This document shows, piece by piece, positions 1 through 6,288 of a DNA stretch of 13,391 bases. The translations under genes and the position numbers were made by a program. Positions within the stretch are counted from its first letter, which is position 1. Each line of letters opens with the position of its first letter. This DNA comes from CAZFLM01 sp964519955 (lineage in GTDB: Bacteria > Armatimonadota > Chthonomonadetes > Chthonomonadales > CAJBBX01). Below the pieces are notes generated by a model that searched no databases, was not told the origin of the DNA, and saw only the letters and a program-made list of their open reading frames with translations. Location of the stretch: contig CAZFLM010000126.1 in assembly GCA_964519955.1 (NCBI GenBank), positions 1 to 13,391 of the forward strand. The letters run 5' to 3'.

Positions 1-7
1 CCTGTGC

Positions 8-673
8 TCATCGCTCCGCTAGCCTCCGATCGGCTTCGTGAACCGCCGCAAGGAACGCACGCATCCGGTCAGGGTCCTTCACGCCGGGTTCCGCCTCCAC
101 GCCGCCCGATACGTCGACGGCGTAGGGCCGGACCGTCGCAATCGCCTCCGCGACGTTGTCCGGCGTGAGCCCGCCCGCCAGGATGATGGGCTTGCCCACC
201 CGCTCCCGGGCCAGGCAGGCCAGCCGCCAGTCGAACACCCGACCGGTCCCGCCCAGCCGCGTCGGGTGCTTCGCATCGAGCAGATACGCGTCGGCATAGC
301 GAGCCGCCGGGCTAGTCTCGGTGTCGCGCAGCATGGCGTCAAGGTCGGACTCGTCGGCCAGGCGAAAGGCCCGGATACGCTTGCAGTCGTTGGATATGCC
401 TTCGTCATCGCCGCCGCGGTAGAACTGCACCGCGCTGAAGCCGGGCGCGACGAGCGCTGTCAGCCGATCGAACGAATCTACGACGCAGACGCGCTCGACA
501 AACGGGGGAATGGCCGCGACGGCGCGCGAGATCTCGGATCGCCGGTCGGCGTCGCGCAGAGCAAACCGCGGCGTGTCCGGCACGAAGATGAAGCCCAGCG
601 CGCTGGCGCCGAGCTCGACCGCCAGCCGCACATCGGCAGCCCGCGTAATCCCGCAGATCTTGACGCGCGTCAC
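8..673 (-). CDS. trpF: Phosphoribosylanthranilate isomerase (TrpF)
   Basis: This cytoplasmic (beta/alpha)8-barrel enzyme converts N-(5-phosphoribosyl)anthranilate to the CdRP intermediate used by TrpC. The 221-residue length is normal. The N-terminus MTRVKICGIT carries the catalytic Cys7. Asp133 in LLDAK is the expected general acid. The phosphate-binding loops are LAGGLTPDN (165-173) and DVSGGVE (187-193). The start codon is GTG; the Shine-Dalgarno is weak and the gene begins 7 bases after the trpC stop, so translational coupling is likely. One oddity is that the usual VQLHGDE segment reads VQFYRGGDDEG (82-92), losing the conserved His and gaining residues. It is the last gene of the cluster seen here; trpB and trpA may lie beyond the left edge. 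Identity is seen from motifs plus operon context. Confidence 0.96.
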   Translation of the reverse strand: MTRVKICGITRAADVRLAVELGASALGFIFVPDTPRFALRDADRRSEISRAVAAIPPFVERVCVVDSFDRLTALVAPGFSAVQFYRGGDDEGISNDCKRIRAFRLADESDLDAMLRDTETSPAARYADAYLLDAKHPTRLGGTGRVFDWRLACLARERVGKPIILAGGLTPDNVAEAIATVRPYAVDVSGGVEAEPGVKDPDRMRAFLAAVHEADRRLAER

Positions 674-680
674 GCGGCGC

Positions 681-1463
681 TCACTGGCGGCCCAACAACT
701 CGCGCACCTTCGCGCCGATGTCGCTCGCCCGCATCAGCGACTCGCCCACCAGCACCGCGCGCACGCCGACGGCGCCCAACGCTTCGACGTCCGCCCGCTT
801 GGCGATCCCACTCTCGCTGACGACCAGACGGCCCTCCGGCACCTTGGGCATCAGGTCCAGCGTCACGCGCAGGTGCGTGCGGAAGGTGTGCAGGTCGCGG
901 TTGTTGATGCCGATGATGCCGCCCGGCACGGCCAGCGCCTCTTCCAGCTCGTCCGCGTCGTGCACCTCGATGAGCACGGCCATGCCCAGCCCGTGCGCCA
1001 CCTCGGCCAACTCGCGGAGGGCGCCCGTCGGCAGCGCCGCGACGATGAGCAGCACGGCATCCGCTCCAGACGCCCGGGCTTCGAGGATCTGGTACTCGTC
1101 GATGATGAAGTCCTTGCGCAGCAAGGGCTTCTCGGTGGCCCCGCGGACCTGCCGCAGGTAGGCCAGGCTCCCGCGAAAGTGCCGCTCGTCGGTCAGCACG
1201 GAGACGCAACTGGCGCCGTTCAGGTCGTAGATGCGGGCGATCTCCGCGGGGTCGAATCCCTCGCGAATGATGCCCTTCGACGGGGAGGCGCCCTTGATCT
1301 CGGCGATGAGGGCCGGCCCCTCGGGCGAGAGCAGCGCGCCGATGAAGTCGTGAGGCGCGGGCAGGCCGGCGATCACCTGGCGCAGGTCCTCGGGGGACAC
1401 GGTGCATCGAGCACGGTTGATCTCGGACCGTTTGTCCGCCAGGATTTCCGATAGTACGCTCAT
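681..1463 (-). CDS. trpC: Indole-3-glycerol-phosphate synthase (TrpC)
   Basis: This cytoplasmic barrel enzyme closes the indole ring by decarboxylating and cyclising CdRP. All catalytic residues known for the family are visible: Glu55 and Lys57 in AEIKGASPSKG, Lys117 in LLRKDF, Glu166 in LIEVHD, Asn188 in INNRDL, and Glu217-Ser218 in VSESGI. I chose the ATG at 1463 (260 residues, starting MSVLSEILADKRSE) because family homology begins there. An upstream ATG at 1517 would add 18 low-complexity residues. No strong Shine-Dalgarno precedes 1463. It is separated from trpD by about 154 bases and runs almost directly into trpF. Function is certain; the exact start is less so. Confidence 0.96.
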   Translation of the reverse strand: MSVLSEILADKRSEINRARCTVSPEDLRQVIAGLPAPHDFIGALLSPEGPALIAEIKGASPSKGIIREGFDPAEIARIYDLNGASCVSVLTDERHFRGSLAYLRQVRGATEKPLLRKDFIIDEYQILEARASGADAVLLIVAALPTGALRELAEVAHGLGMAVLIEVHDADELEEALAVPGGIIGINNRDLHTFRTHLRVTLDLMPKVPEGRLVVSESGIAKRADVEALGAVGVRAVLVGESLMRASDIGAKVRELLGRQ

Positions 1464-1617
1464 TTTTTGGGTCAGTCCAGACGGGCTCCCGATCGCGCCT
1501 GACGCTGTGCGCCCCACGCGGCCGGAGCCCTGGGTGGGCCATTACCTCGGCCCGATGTGTGTTGCCGCTTACCACGGCCCGCGCATACGCATGCAGCCAC
1601 GCGGAGCGGCCCTGTGC
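1464..1617. other. Intergenic gap between trpD and trpC
   Basis: This spacer is the largest inside the trp cluster. I see no ORF, clear promoter or strong hairpin in it. Reading through from trpD to trpC is possible, but an internal promoter cannot be excluded. Confidence 0.5.
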
Positions 1618-2661
1618 TTACTCCGACGCTTCCGTCGGCTCCTTCGTGAACTGCCGCGTGAAGCTGACGAGGTCGCTCAGGACCTGCAGCGCCCGCCCTG
1701 TTGTTATCATACGTGTCGCGAGGGCGACTCCATCGCGCCAGCCCTCCGCCATTCCGCCCAGGATCAGACCGGCGGCCGCGTTCACGGCGACGATGTCCCG
1801 CTTCGGGCCTGGCTCGCCCTGGAGAACCGACACCACGATCTGCGCGTTCTCAGCCGGCGTGTCGCCTCCCCGCAGGTCGTCCATCTCCGCCGGTACGATG
1901 AAGAACTCCGCCGGCGTGCGCACGTCCGTGCTCACGCGCCCGCTCTGGAGCGTGCTGATGCGGGTCGGCCCCACCGTCGATATTTCGTCAAGGCCGTCCA
2001 TGCCGTGGACCACGAGGACCCGCTCGCCGCCCATGCGGTTCAGCGCCTCGGCGATCTTCGGGCACAGGTCGGGATCGAACACGCCGATGAGCTGGTGCGT
2101 CGCCCCGGCGGGGTTCGTCATCGGCCCCAGCGCGTTGAACAGCGTACGGATGCCCAGTTCTCGCCTAGGCTGAGACGCGTTGCGCATCGCGGGGTGATGG
2201 ACGGGCGCGTAGATGAACCCGACGCCCACCTCGTCGATGCAGCGCGCGATCTCCTCGGGCGTCAGATCCAACTCGACGCCGAGAGCCGCCAGAACGTCGG
2301 CGCTGCCGCACGAGCTGGAGACGCCCCGGTTGCCATGCTTCGCCACCGGGATGCCCGCCGCAGCCACCACCAACGTCGCGGCCGTCGATATGTTGAAGGT
2401 GCGCGCATAGTCGCCGCCGGTGCCGCACATGTCCAGCAGCGGGCGCCGGCGCGGAGTCACCTTGATAGACCTCTCGCGCATCACGCTGGCGAAGCCAGCC
2501 AACTCCTCGGCAGTTTCCTTCTTCGTCCGCAGCGCGGCCGCGAGCCCACCGATCTGGACCGCGGTGGCTTCTCCGTCCATGATCTCACGCATCACCTCGG
2601 CCGCTTCTTGGTGCGTGAGATCCTCTCCATCGACGACTTTGCGCAGGGCCTCCAGGATCAT
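1618..2661 (-). CDS. trpD: Anthranilate phosphoribosyltransferase (TrpD)
   Basis: TrpD transfers phosphoribose from PRPP to anthranilate, the second step of tryptophan synthesis. The sequence carries the class-defining motifs: CGTGGD (79-84) for PRPP, NIST (90-93), KHGNR (108-112), the SCGSADVLAALG segment (117-128), and the Asp224-Glu225 metal pair in GLDEIS. Its 347 residues match the family. The start MILEALRKVVDGEDLT at 2661 fits homologs and has GGAAAGG about 11 bases upstream. A GTG at 2700 would add 13 residues and abut the stop of the upstream peptidase gene (2701), so that start cannot be excluded. Either way the two genes are tightly linked and probably co-transcribed. Confidence 0.97.
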   Translation of the reverse strand: MILEALRKVVDGEDLTHQEAAEVMREIMDGEATAVQIGGLAAALRTKKETAEELAGFASVMRERSIKVTPRRRPLLDMCGTGGDYARTFNISTAATLVVAAAGIPVAKHGNRGVSSSCGSADVLAALGVELDLTPEEIARCIDEVGVGFIYAPVHHPAMRNASQPRRELGIRTLFNALGPMTNPAGATHQLIGVFDPDLCPKIAEALNRMGGERVLVVHGMDGLDEISTVGPTRISTLQSGRVSTDVRTPAEFFIVPAEMDDLRGGDTPAENAQIVVSVLQGEPGPKRDIVAVNAAAGLILGGMAEGWRDGVALATRMITTGRALQVLSDLVSFTRQFTKEPTEASE

Positions 2662-2700
2662 GAATGCGCTAACCTTTCCGGCGTCGCTCCCGCCGAACAC

Positions 2701-3801
2701 TTACCCCAGGACCACCAGATGGTCGGGGGGCGCCGCGTTCAGCGATTCGGCTCCCGCCTCCGTCACCGCAAGTATGTTCTCAATCCTAACGCCGTACCTG
2801 CCGGGCAGATAGATGCCCGGTTCGTCGCTGAAGCACATGCCCGGTTCAAGAAGGCGCGTGCTCCCCTCTACGATGTATGGCGGCTCGTGGCAGGAGACGC
2901 CGATGCCGTGCCCCGTCCTGTGGATGAAGTAGTCGCCGTAGCCGGCTTCCGCAATGACCGCTCGCGCTGCCCGATCGACGTCCTGGCACGCAGCCCCGGG
3001 CTTGGCGGCAGCCTGCGCCGCACGGTGAGCGCGCAGCACGATCTCGTACACCTGGCGAGCGCCCGGCCCGGGCTCGCCGAACGCAACCGTCCGCGTGATG
3101 TCGGAGGAGTAGTCGTCCAGCACGCAGCCCAGATCCAGGATCACCACGTCGCCGCGGCTCAGGGTCGTCGCCCCGCTGCTGTGGTGCGGCAGCGCCGAGT
3201 TGGGCCCGAAGCACACGAGGCCGAACCAGCTCCGCGCCCCGCGCTCCTCGAAGTAGCGCCCCAACTCCGCCCGGATCGCGACCTCGGTGACGCCGGGCCG
3301 CAGAGATGGCAGCACCGCCTCGTACGCCGCATCCGCAACGGCCGCCGACCGGCGCATCGCGTCCAGCTCGTCCGCGCCCTTGATCTCCCGCAGTCTCGTC
3401 ATGATCGGGCTGAGGACCTGCCAGTGGGTCGAGGGCTCGTTCGCCTGGAGCGCGAGGAGGTGCGCGGACAGCAACTCGTCGTCTACCGCCACCAGCCCGC
3501 CGATGCCGAGGTCCGACACAGTCTTCGCCGCGAGCGCATGCCAGCCGGAGGTGTCCGACCAGCCGCGCACGTCCGCGATGCCGGCTGCGTTCGTGCGGGC
3601 CTGCTCGGCGTTCATCTCGGGCACCACAAACGCGGGCTCGCCGATGGCGGGGAGGAAGAGGGCGATGAGGCGCTCGTGGCCCGGCTCGGCCCAACCCGTC
3701 AGGTACCGCATCTGGTCGGAGGGCGCGACGACGGCGCCGCCGATTCCAGCCTCGCGCAGGACCGCCTGGGCCCTGGCAATGCGTCCGGCGTAGTCGGGCA
3801 T
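2701..3801 (-). CDS. M24 family metallopeptidase, Xaa-Pro peptidase-like
   Basis: This is a pita-bread-fold metallopeptidase of the aminopeptidase P / prolidase type, 366 residues, with no signal peptide and so cytoplasmic. The N-terminal creatinase-like domain covers about 1-135 and the catalytic domain about 140-366. All five dinuclear metal ligands are visible: Asp223 (ILDLG), Asp234 (SSDITRT), His298 (TGHGIG), Glu327 (SDEPGIY) and Glu341 (VRIEN). His206 and His305 fit the substrate-side histidines. The start at 3801 (MPDYAGRIARAQ) has GGAG six bases upstream; an upstream in-frame ATG at 3906 would add 35 residues without homology. It sits between trpG and trpD and abuts trpD. Aminopeptidase P and prolidase cannot be told apart by eye, and a link to tryptophan synthesis is not established. 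Confidence 0.92.
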   Translation of the reverse strand: MPDYAGRIARAQAVLREAGIGGAVVAPSDQMRYLTGWAEPGHERLIALFLPAIGEPAFVVPEMNAEQARTNAAGIADVRGWSDTSGWHALAAKTVSDLGIGGLVAVDDELLSAHLLALQANEPSTHWQVLSPIMTRLREIKGADELDAMRRSAAVADAAYEAVLPSLRPGVTEVAIRAELGRYFEERGARSWFGLVCFGPNSALPHHSSGATTLSRGDVVILDLGCVLDDYSSDITRTVAFGEPGPGARQVYEIVLRAHRAAQAAAKPGAACQDVDRAARAVIAEAGYGDYFIHRTGHGIGVSCHEPPYIVEGSTRLLEPGMCFSDEPGIYLPGRYGVRIENILAVTEAGAESLNAAPPDHLVVLG

Positions 3802-3856
3802 GGTGTGCTCCGGAAGAAGAAGAGGCGGCCCGCCGTCAGGGTCGGTCCGCCTTTCC

Positions 3857-3862
3857 AGTTTA
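3857..3862 (-). promoter_or_regulatory. Candidate extended -10 for the peptidase-trpDCF transcript
   Basis: On the minus strand the sequence reads TGG followed by TAAACT, an extended -10 shape (TGn plus 4 of 6 matches to TATAAT). It would start transcription about 50 bases before the ATG at 3801. There is no good -35 at 17 bases. This is weak evidence, given mainly because the 145-base gap after trpG needs an explanation. Confidence 0.22.
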
Positions 3863-3921
3863 CCACAACGCCCCTGAGGCCTGTCCGCAACCTCGGCGGC
3901 ACCCACACGGAGCCGCGGTGG

Positions 3922-3941
3922 GGCGGGCGTCCCTGCCCGCC
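3922..3941. repeat. GC-rich hairpin just downstream of trpG
   Basis: GGCGGGC (3922-3928) pairs perfectly with GCCCGCC (3935-3941) around a 6-base loop. It lies five bases beyond the trpG stop. There is no T-tract on either strand, so it is not a canonical intrinsic terminator. Its core resembles the palindromic elements at 7433-7640, suggesting a small dispersed repeat family. It could still attenuate transcription between trpG and the peptidase gene. Confidence 0.5.
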
Positions 3942-3946
3942 AGGCG

Positions 3947-4510
3947 CTACCCCGTCACGAAGTTGCGCAGAAGGTCCTTCCCCACCGTCGTCATGATCGA
4001 CTCCGGGTGGAACTGGACGCCCTCGATGGGGTACTCGCGATGGCGCAGGCCCATGATCTCGCCCTCGGCCGTCTCCGCGGTGACCTCCAGGCAGTCCGGC
4101 AGCGTCTCGCGCCTCACCACCAGCGAGTGGTAGCGCGTCGCATCGAACGGGTTCGGCAGGCCGCGGAACACGCCCACGCCGGTGTGGTGGATGGCCGATA
4201 GCTTCCCGTGGAGCACGCGCCAGTTGCGGATGACGTCGCCGCCGAACGCCTGCCCAATGCTCTGATGGCCCAGACACACGCCGAAGATGGGCGCCTGCCC
4301 GGCGAAGCGCTTCAGCAGCGGCACGGAGACTCCCGCCTCGCTCGGGGTGCACGGCCCGGGCGAGATGACGATGCGGTCCGGGTTCAGAGCGGCAATCTCG
4401 TCGAGCGTGATCCGGTCGTTGCGATGGACCGCCACCTCCTGGCCCATCTCGCCCAGGTACTGCACGAGGTTGTACGTGAAGCTGTCGTAGTTGTCGATCA
4501 CCAGGATCAT
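3947..4510 (-). CDS. trpG: Anthranilate synthase glutamine amidotransferase subunit (TrpG)
   Basis: This class I glutamine amidotransferase supplies ammonia to TrpE for anthranilate formation; in many bacteria the same subunit also serves PabB. The 187 residues begin MILVIDNYDSFTYNLVQYLG, the standard family start. The catalytic triad is Cys79 (FGVCLGHQ) and His168/Glu170 (VQFHPES). The oxyanion-side motif PGPCTP is at 51-56. GGAGG lies six bases before the ATG. It is the first gene of the minus-strand trp cluster and divergent from a URO-D-like gene. No trpE is found next to it, so its partner must be encoded elsewhere. From sequence alone TrpG and PabA are hard to separate; the trpDCF neighbours favour TrpG. 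Confidence 0.95.
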   Translation of the reverse strand: MILVIDNYDSFTYNLVQYLGEMGQEVAVHRNDRITLDEIAALNPDRIVISPGPCTPSEAGVSVPLLKRFAGQAPIFGVCLGHQSIGQAFGGDVIRNWRVLHGKLSAIHHTGVGVFRGLPNPFDATRYHSLVVRRETLPDCLEVTAETAEGEIMGLRHREYPIEGVQFHPESIMTTVGKDLLRNFVTG

Positions 4511-4660
4511 CGCGCGCCTCCGCTCGCCGCCGTCCGTTCACCTACCGGTATACCCGCTGCGACGGCGCGTCCGGCTCCGCCGAGCGAGGAGTCCGGCGCC
4601 GCCGCGCGGAACACGCACGTGGGCCACACGCAGCGCCAGATGCCCAGGAGCCCGCATCCC
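4511..4660. promoter_or_regulatory. Divergent promoter region, trpG / URO-D-like gene, with overlapping palindromes
   Basis: This 150-base spacer must hold promoters for both trpG (minus) and the URO-D-like gene (plus). It contains two perfect overlapping 8-base palindromes, TACCGGTA (4543-4550) and GGTATACC (4547-4554), 33 bases upstream of the trpG ATG. They could be an operator or simply the -10 area (TATACC on the minus strand). No convincing -35 was found on either strand. Confidence 0.35.
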
Positions 4661-5854
4661 ATGCCCGATCCCATACTCGTCGACCTCGCCCACCGCGTGC
4701 TGGAGCTGTCCGCCACCGAAGAGAACGCCCGGCGCCGGCGCCTGTGGTGCGGGCTGCACAACCTGAGCCCGGAGCGCCCCCTCTGCCACTACGCCATGTA
4801 CAACCACGTCTGGGCGCGCGACATGGGCGGCGCGGCGGCATTCCAGCACACATCGGGGCTCGCGCGGTCCATCGAGGAGCAGCTTCGCGCGCGCATCTGG
4901 AAGTGGGAGCACATCGCCGACGACGAGCCGATGTCGCCCACTGTCTGGCTCTGGTGCCCGCATCCGCCCGGCGATGCTCGGCTCTGGGGCATCGCGGTGC
5001 CGCTCAAGACCGACGCGAGCAGCGGCGCCTACTTCCCGGACCCGCCGCTACACGACGCCACCGACCTCTCCGCGCTGCACGCCCCGCCATACGAGGCAGA
5101 CGGCGCGGCGGCAGCCCGGCTCGGCGGCGAGGCACGCGACCTGCTCGGCGGCCTGCTGCCGGTGAAGCTGCATACGGACGAGCTGCACTACGGCCCGTTC
5201 GAGTGGGCGGTGAAGATGCGGGGGATGGACCGGCTACTGTACGACGTGATCGACCAGCCGCAGTTCGTCCACGAGTTGATGGACGCGCTGACGAGCGGAA
5301 TGGTCGCCTACCACCAGGCGCGGGAGGCGGCCGGCGCTGTCGAGGCCGAATCGTCCTGGAGCCTGCACCCGGTCTACGACGCCACGCCGGAGGGCCGCGA
5401 GCACCGCCTCGGCGGCTCATGGGCCTACTGCCACGCCCAGTCCTCCGCCTCGCTCTCGCCGGCCATGTACGAGCAGTTCGTGCAGCCATACAACGAACGG
5501 ATCGCGGCGCTGTTCTGGCGCGTGTACTACCACGGCTGCGAGGACCTGAGCGCCAAGGCCCGCATCATCGGCCGCCTGCCGAGCCTGCGCCTCTTCCACA
5601 TCGGTCCGTGGACGCCCGTCCCGCCGGTGCTGAGCGCCCTGGGCACGAGCGTCGCCTACGAGATCCACGCCCACCCGGCCCGCGTCGTCTACTCGGCCAC
5701 GCCGGCCGAGATGCGCGAGGAGCTGGCGACCCTGAAGCGCCAGGCCGAAGGCGCCGCGTTCGTCCTCAAGCTCTGCGACGTGGAGACCGTGCCGGACGCC
5801 GGCGCATGCCTGCAAACCTGGTCTCGCATCGCCCGCGAGGTCGTGGAGGGGTAG
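4661..5854 (+). CDS. URO-D superfamily protein, MtaA/MtbA-like zinc motif
   Basis: This 397-residue cytoplasmic protein belongs to the uroporphyrinogen decarboxylase superfamily, which includes HemE and corrinoid-dependent methyltransferases (MtaA, MtbA, CmuA). It lacks the N-terminal substrate-binding signature expected of a true HemE. It keeps His291-x-Cys293 (YYHGCED) and Cys372 (VLKLCDV), matching in order and spacing the H-x-C...C zinc site that binds the thiol acceptor in MtaA/MtbA. The C-terminal half (KLHTDELHYGPFEWAVKMRG onward) is the most family-like part. The start at 4661 has AGGAG ten bases upstream; an ATG at 4640 is possible but has no Shine-Dalgarno. It is divergent from trpG and convergent with a second URO-D-like gene. 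No corrinoid protein gene is adjacent, so the substrate is unknown. Confidence 0.8.
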   Translation: MPDPILVDLAHRVLELSATEENARRRRLWCGLHNLSPERPLCHYAMYNHVWARDMGGAAAFQHTSGLARSIEEQLRARIWKWEHIADDEPMSPTVWLWCPHPPGDARLWGIAVPLKTDASSGAYFPDPPLHDATDLSALHAPPYEADGAAAARLGGEARDLLGGLLPVKLHTDELHYGPFEWAVKMRGMDRLLYDVIDQPQFVHELMDALTSGMVAYHQAREAAGAVEAESSWSLHPVYDATPEGREHRLGGSWAYCHAQSSASLSPAMYEQFVQPYNERIAALFWRVYYHGCEDLSAKARIIGRLPSLRLFHIGPWTPVPPVLSALGTSVAYEIHAHPARVVYSATPAEMREELATLKRQAEGAAFVLKLCDVETVPDAGACLQTWSRIAREVVEG

Positions 5855-5861
5855 CAGCGCT

Positions 5862-6129
5862 GCCGCCATCCGAGCCGGGAGCGTGAGCGACCGGTCTGCA
5901 GTAGGCGGCACAACGTGGTGGCTTGGCACAACCTGATCGCGGTGACGGCAGACCGCTCCCTCACGGTCGCGGCTCGGCACCGTGTCCGTGGCGCGGCCGC
6001 CATCCGAGCCGGGAGCGTCAGCGACCGGTCTGCTGTAGGCGGCACAACGTGGCGGCTTGGCACAACCTGATCGCGGTGACGGCAGACCGCTCCCTCACGG
6101 TCGCGGCTCGGCACCGCCTACCTGGCGCG
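5862..6129. repeat. 134-bp tandem duplication with internal inverted repeats
   Basis: Two direct copies, 5862-5995 and 5996-6129, differ at about 7 of 134 positions, and the first ~20 bases of a degenerate third copy follow from 6130. Each copy contains a 30-base inverted repeat (copy 1: 5870-5899 with 5948-5977, 26 of 30 matching; copy 2: 6004-6033 with 6082-6111) around a 48-base loop. The loop itself holds the direct repeat GGCACAAC twice. It lies in the convergent gap between two URO-D-like genes and encodes nothing. Similar palindromic units are, as I recall, scattered in Armatimonadota- and Planctomycetota-type genomes; that is unverified. Confidence 0.92.
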
Positions 6130-6244
6130 ACCACCGTCCGAGCCGCGACTGGCAAGCCCGCAGCCCCACCGCGGGCAGAAGGAGCGGGTGGCCACGCACC
6201 AGACAGCGGCCGCCATGGGAGTCGGCACCCGGTGCGCGGCGCTG

Positions 6245-6287
6245 CCCCAAGACCCAAGTCCCAAGTCCCAGCCCCCAGCCCCCGCCC
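6245..6287 (-). other. G-quadruplex motif directly after a stop codon
   Basis: The minus strand has seven G-runs of 3, 5, 5, 3, 3, 3 and 4 bases, separated by loops of 1, 2, 2, 4, 4 and 4 bases. This far exceeds the usual four-run quadruplex rule. The tract begins one base after the stop of the minus-strand URO-D-like gene, so it would lie at the very start of that mRNA's 3' UTR. The loops ACTT, ACTT and TCTT show it is also a short degenerate tandem repeat. Confidence 0.75.
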
Positions 6288-6288
6288 T

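Noticed and set aside
38..820. Plus-strand reading frame opposite trpF
   Set aside because: Compositionally biased antisense shadow of a well-supported trpF; no recognisable domain and no convincing start context.
3922..3941. Hairpin as a Rho-independent terminator of trpG
   Set aside because: Perfect stem, but no T-run follows on either strand; it is better described as a palindromic repeat with possible attenuating effect.
1402..3996. An 864-residue plus-strand reading frame opposite trpD and the M24 gene
   Set aside because: The translation is Arg/His/Pro-rich low complexity without domains, and it lies antisense to genes with intact catalytic motifs; it is a high-GC shadow.
5862..6129. 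The tandem repeat as a CRISPR array
   Set aside because: The units are 134 bp and contiguous with no unique spacers; there are only two full copies and no cas genes.
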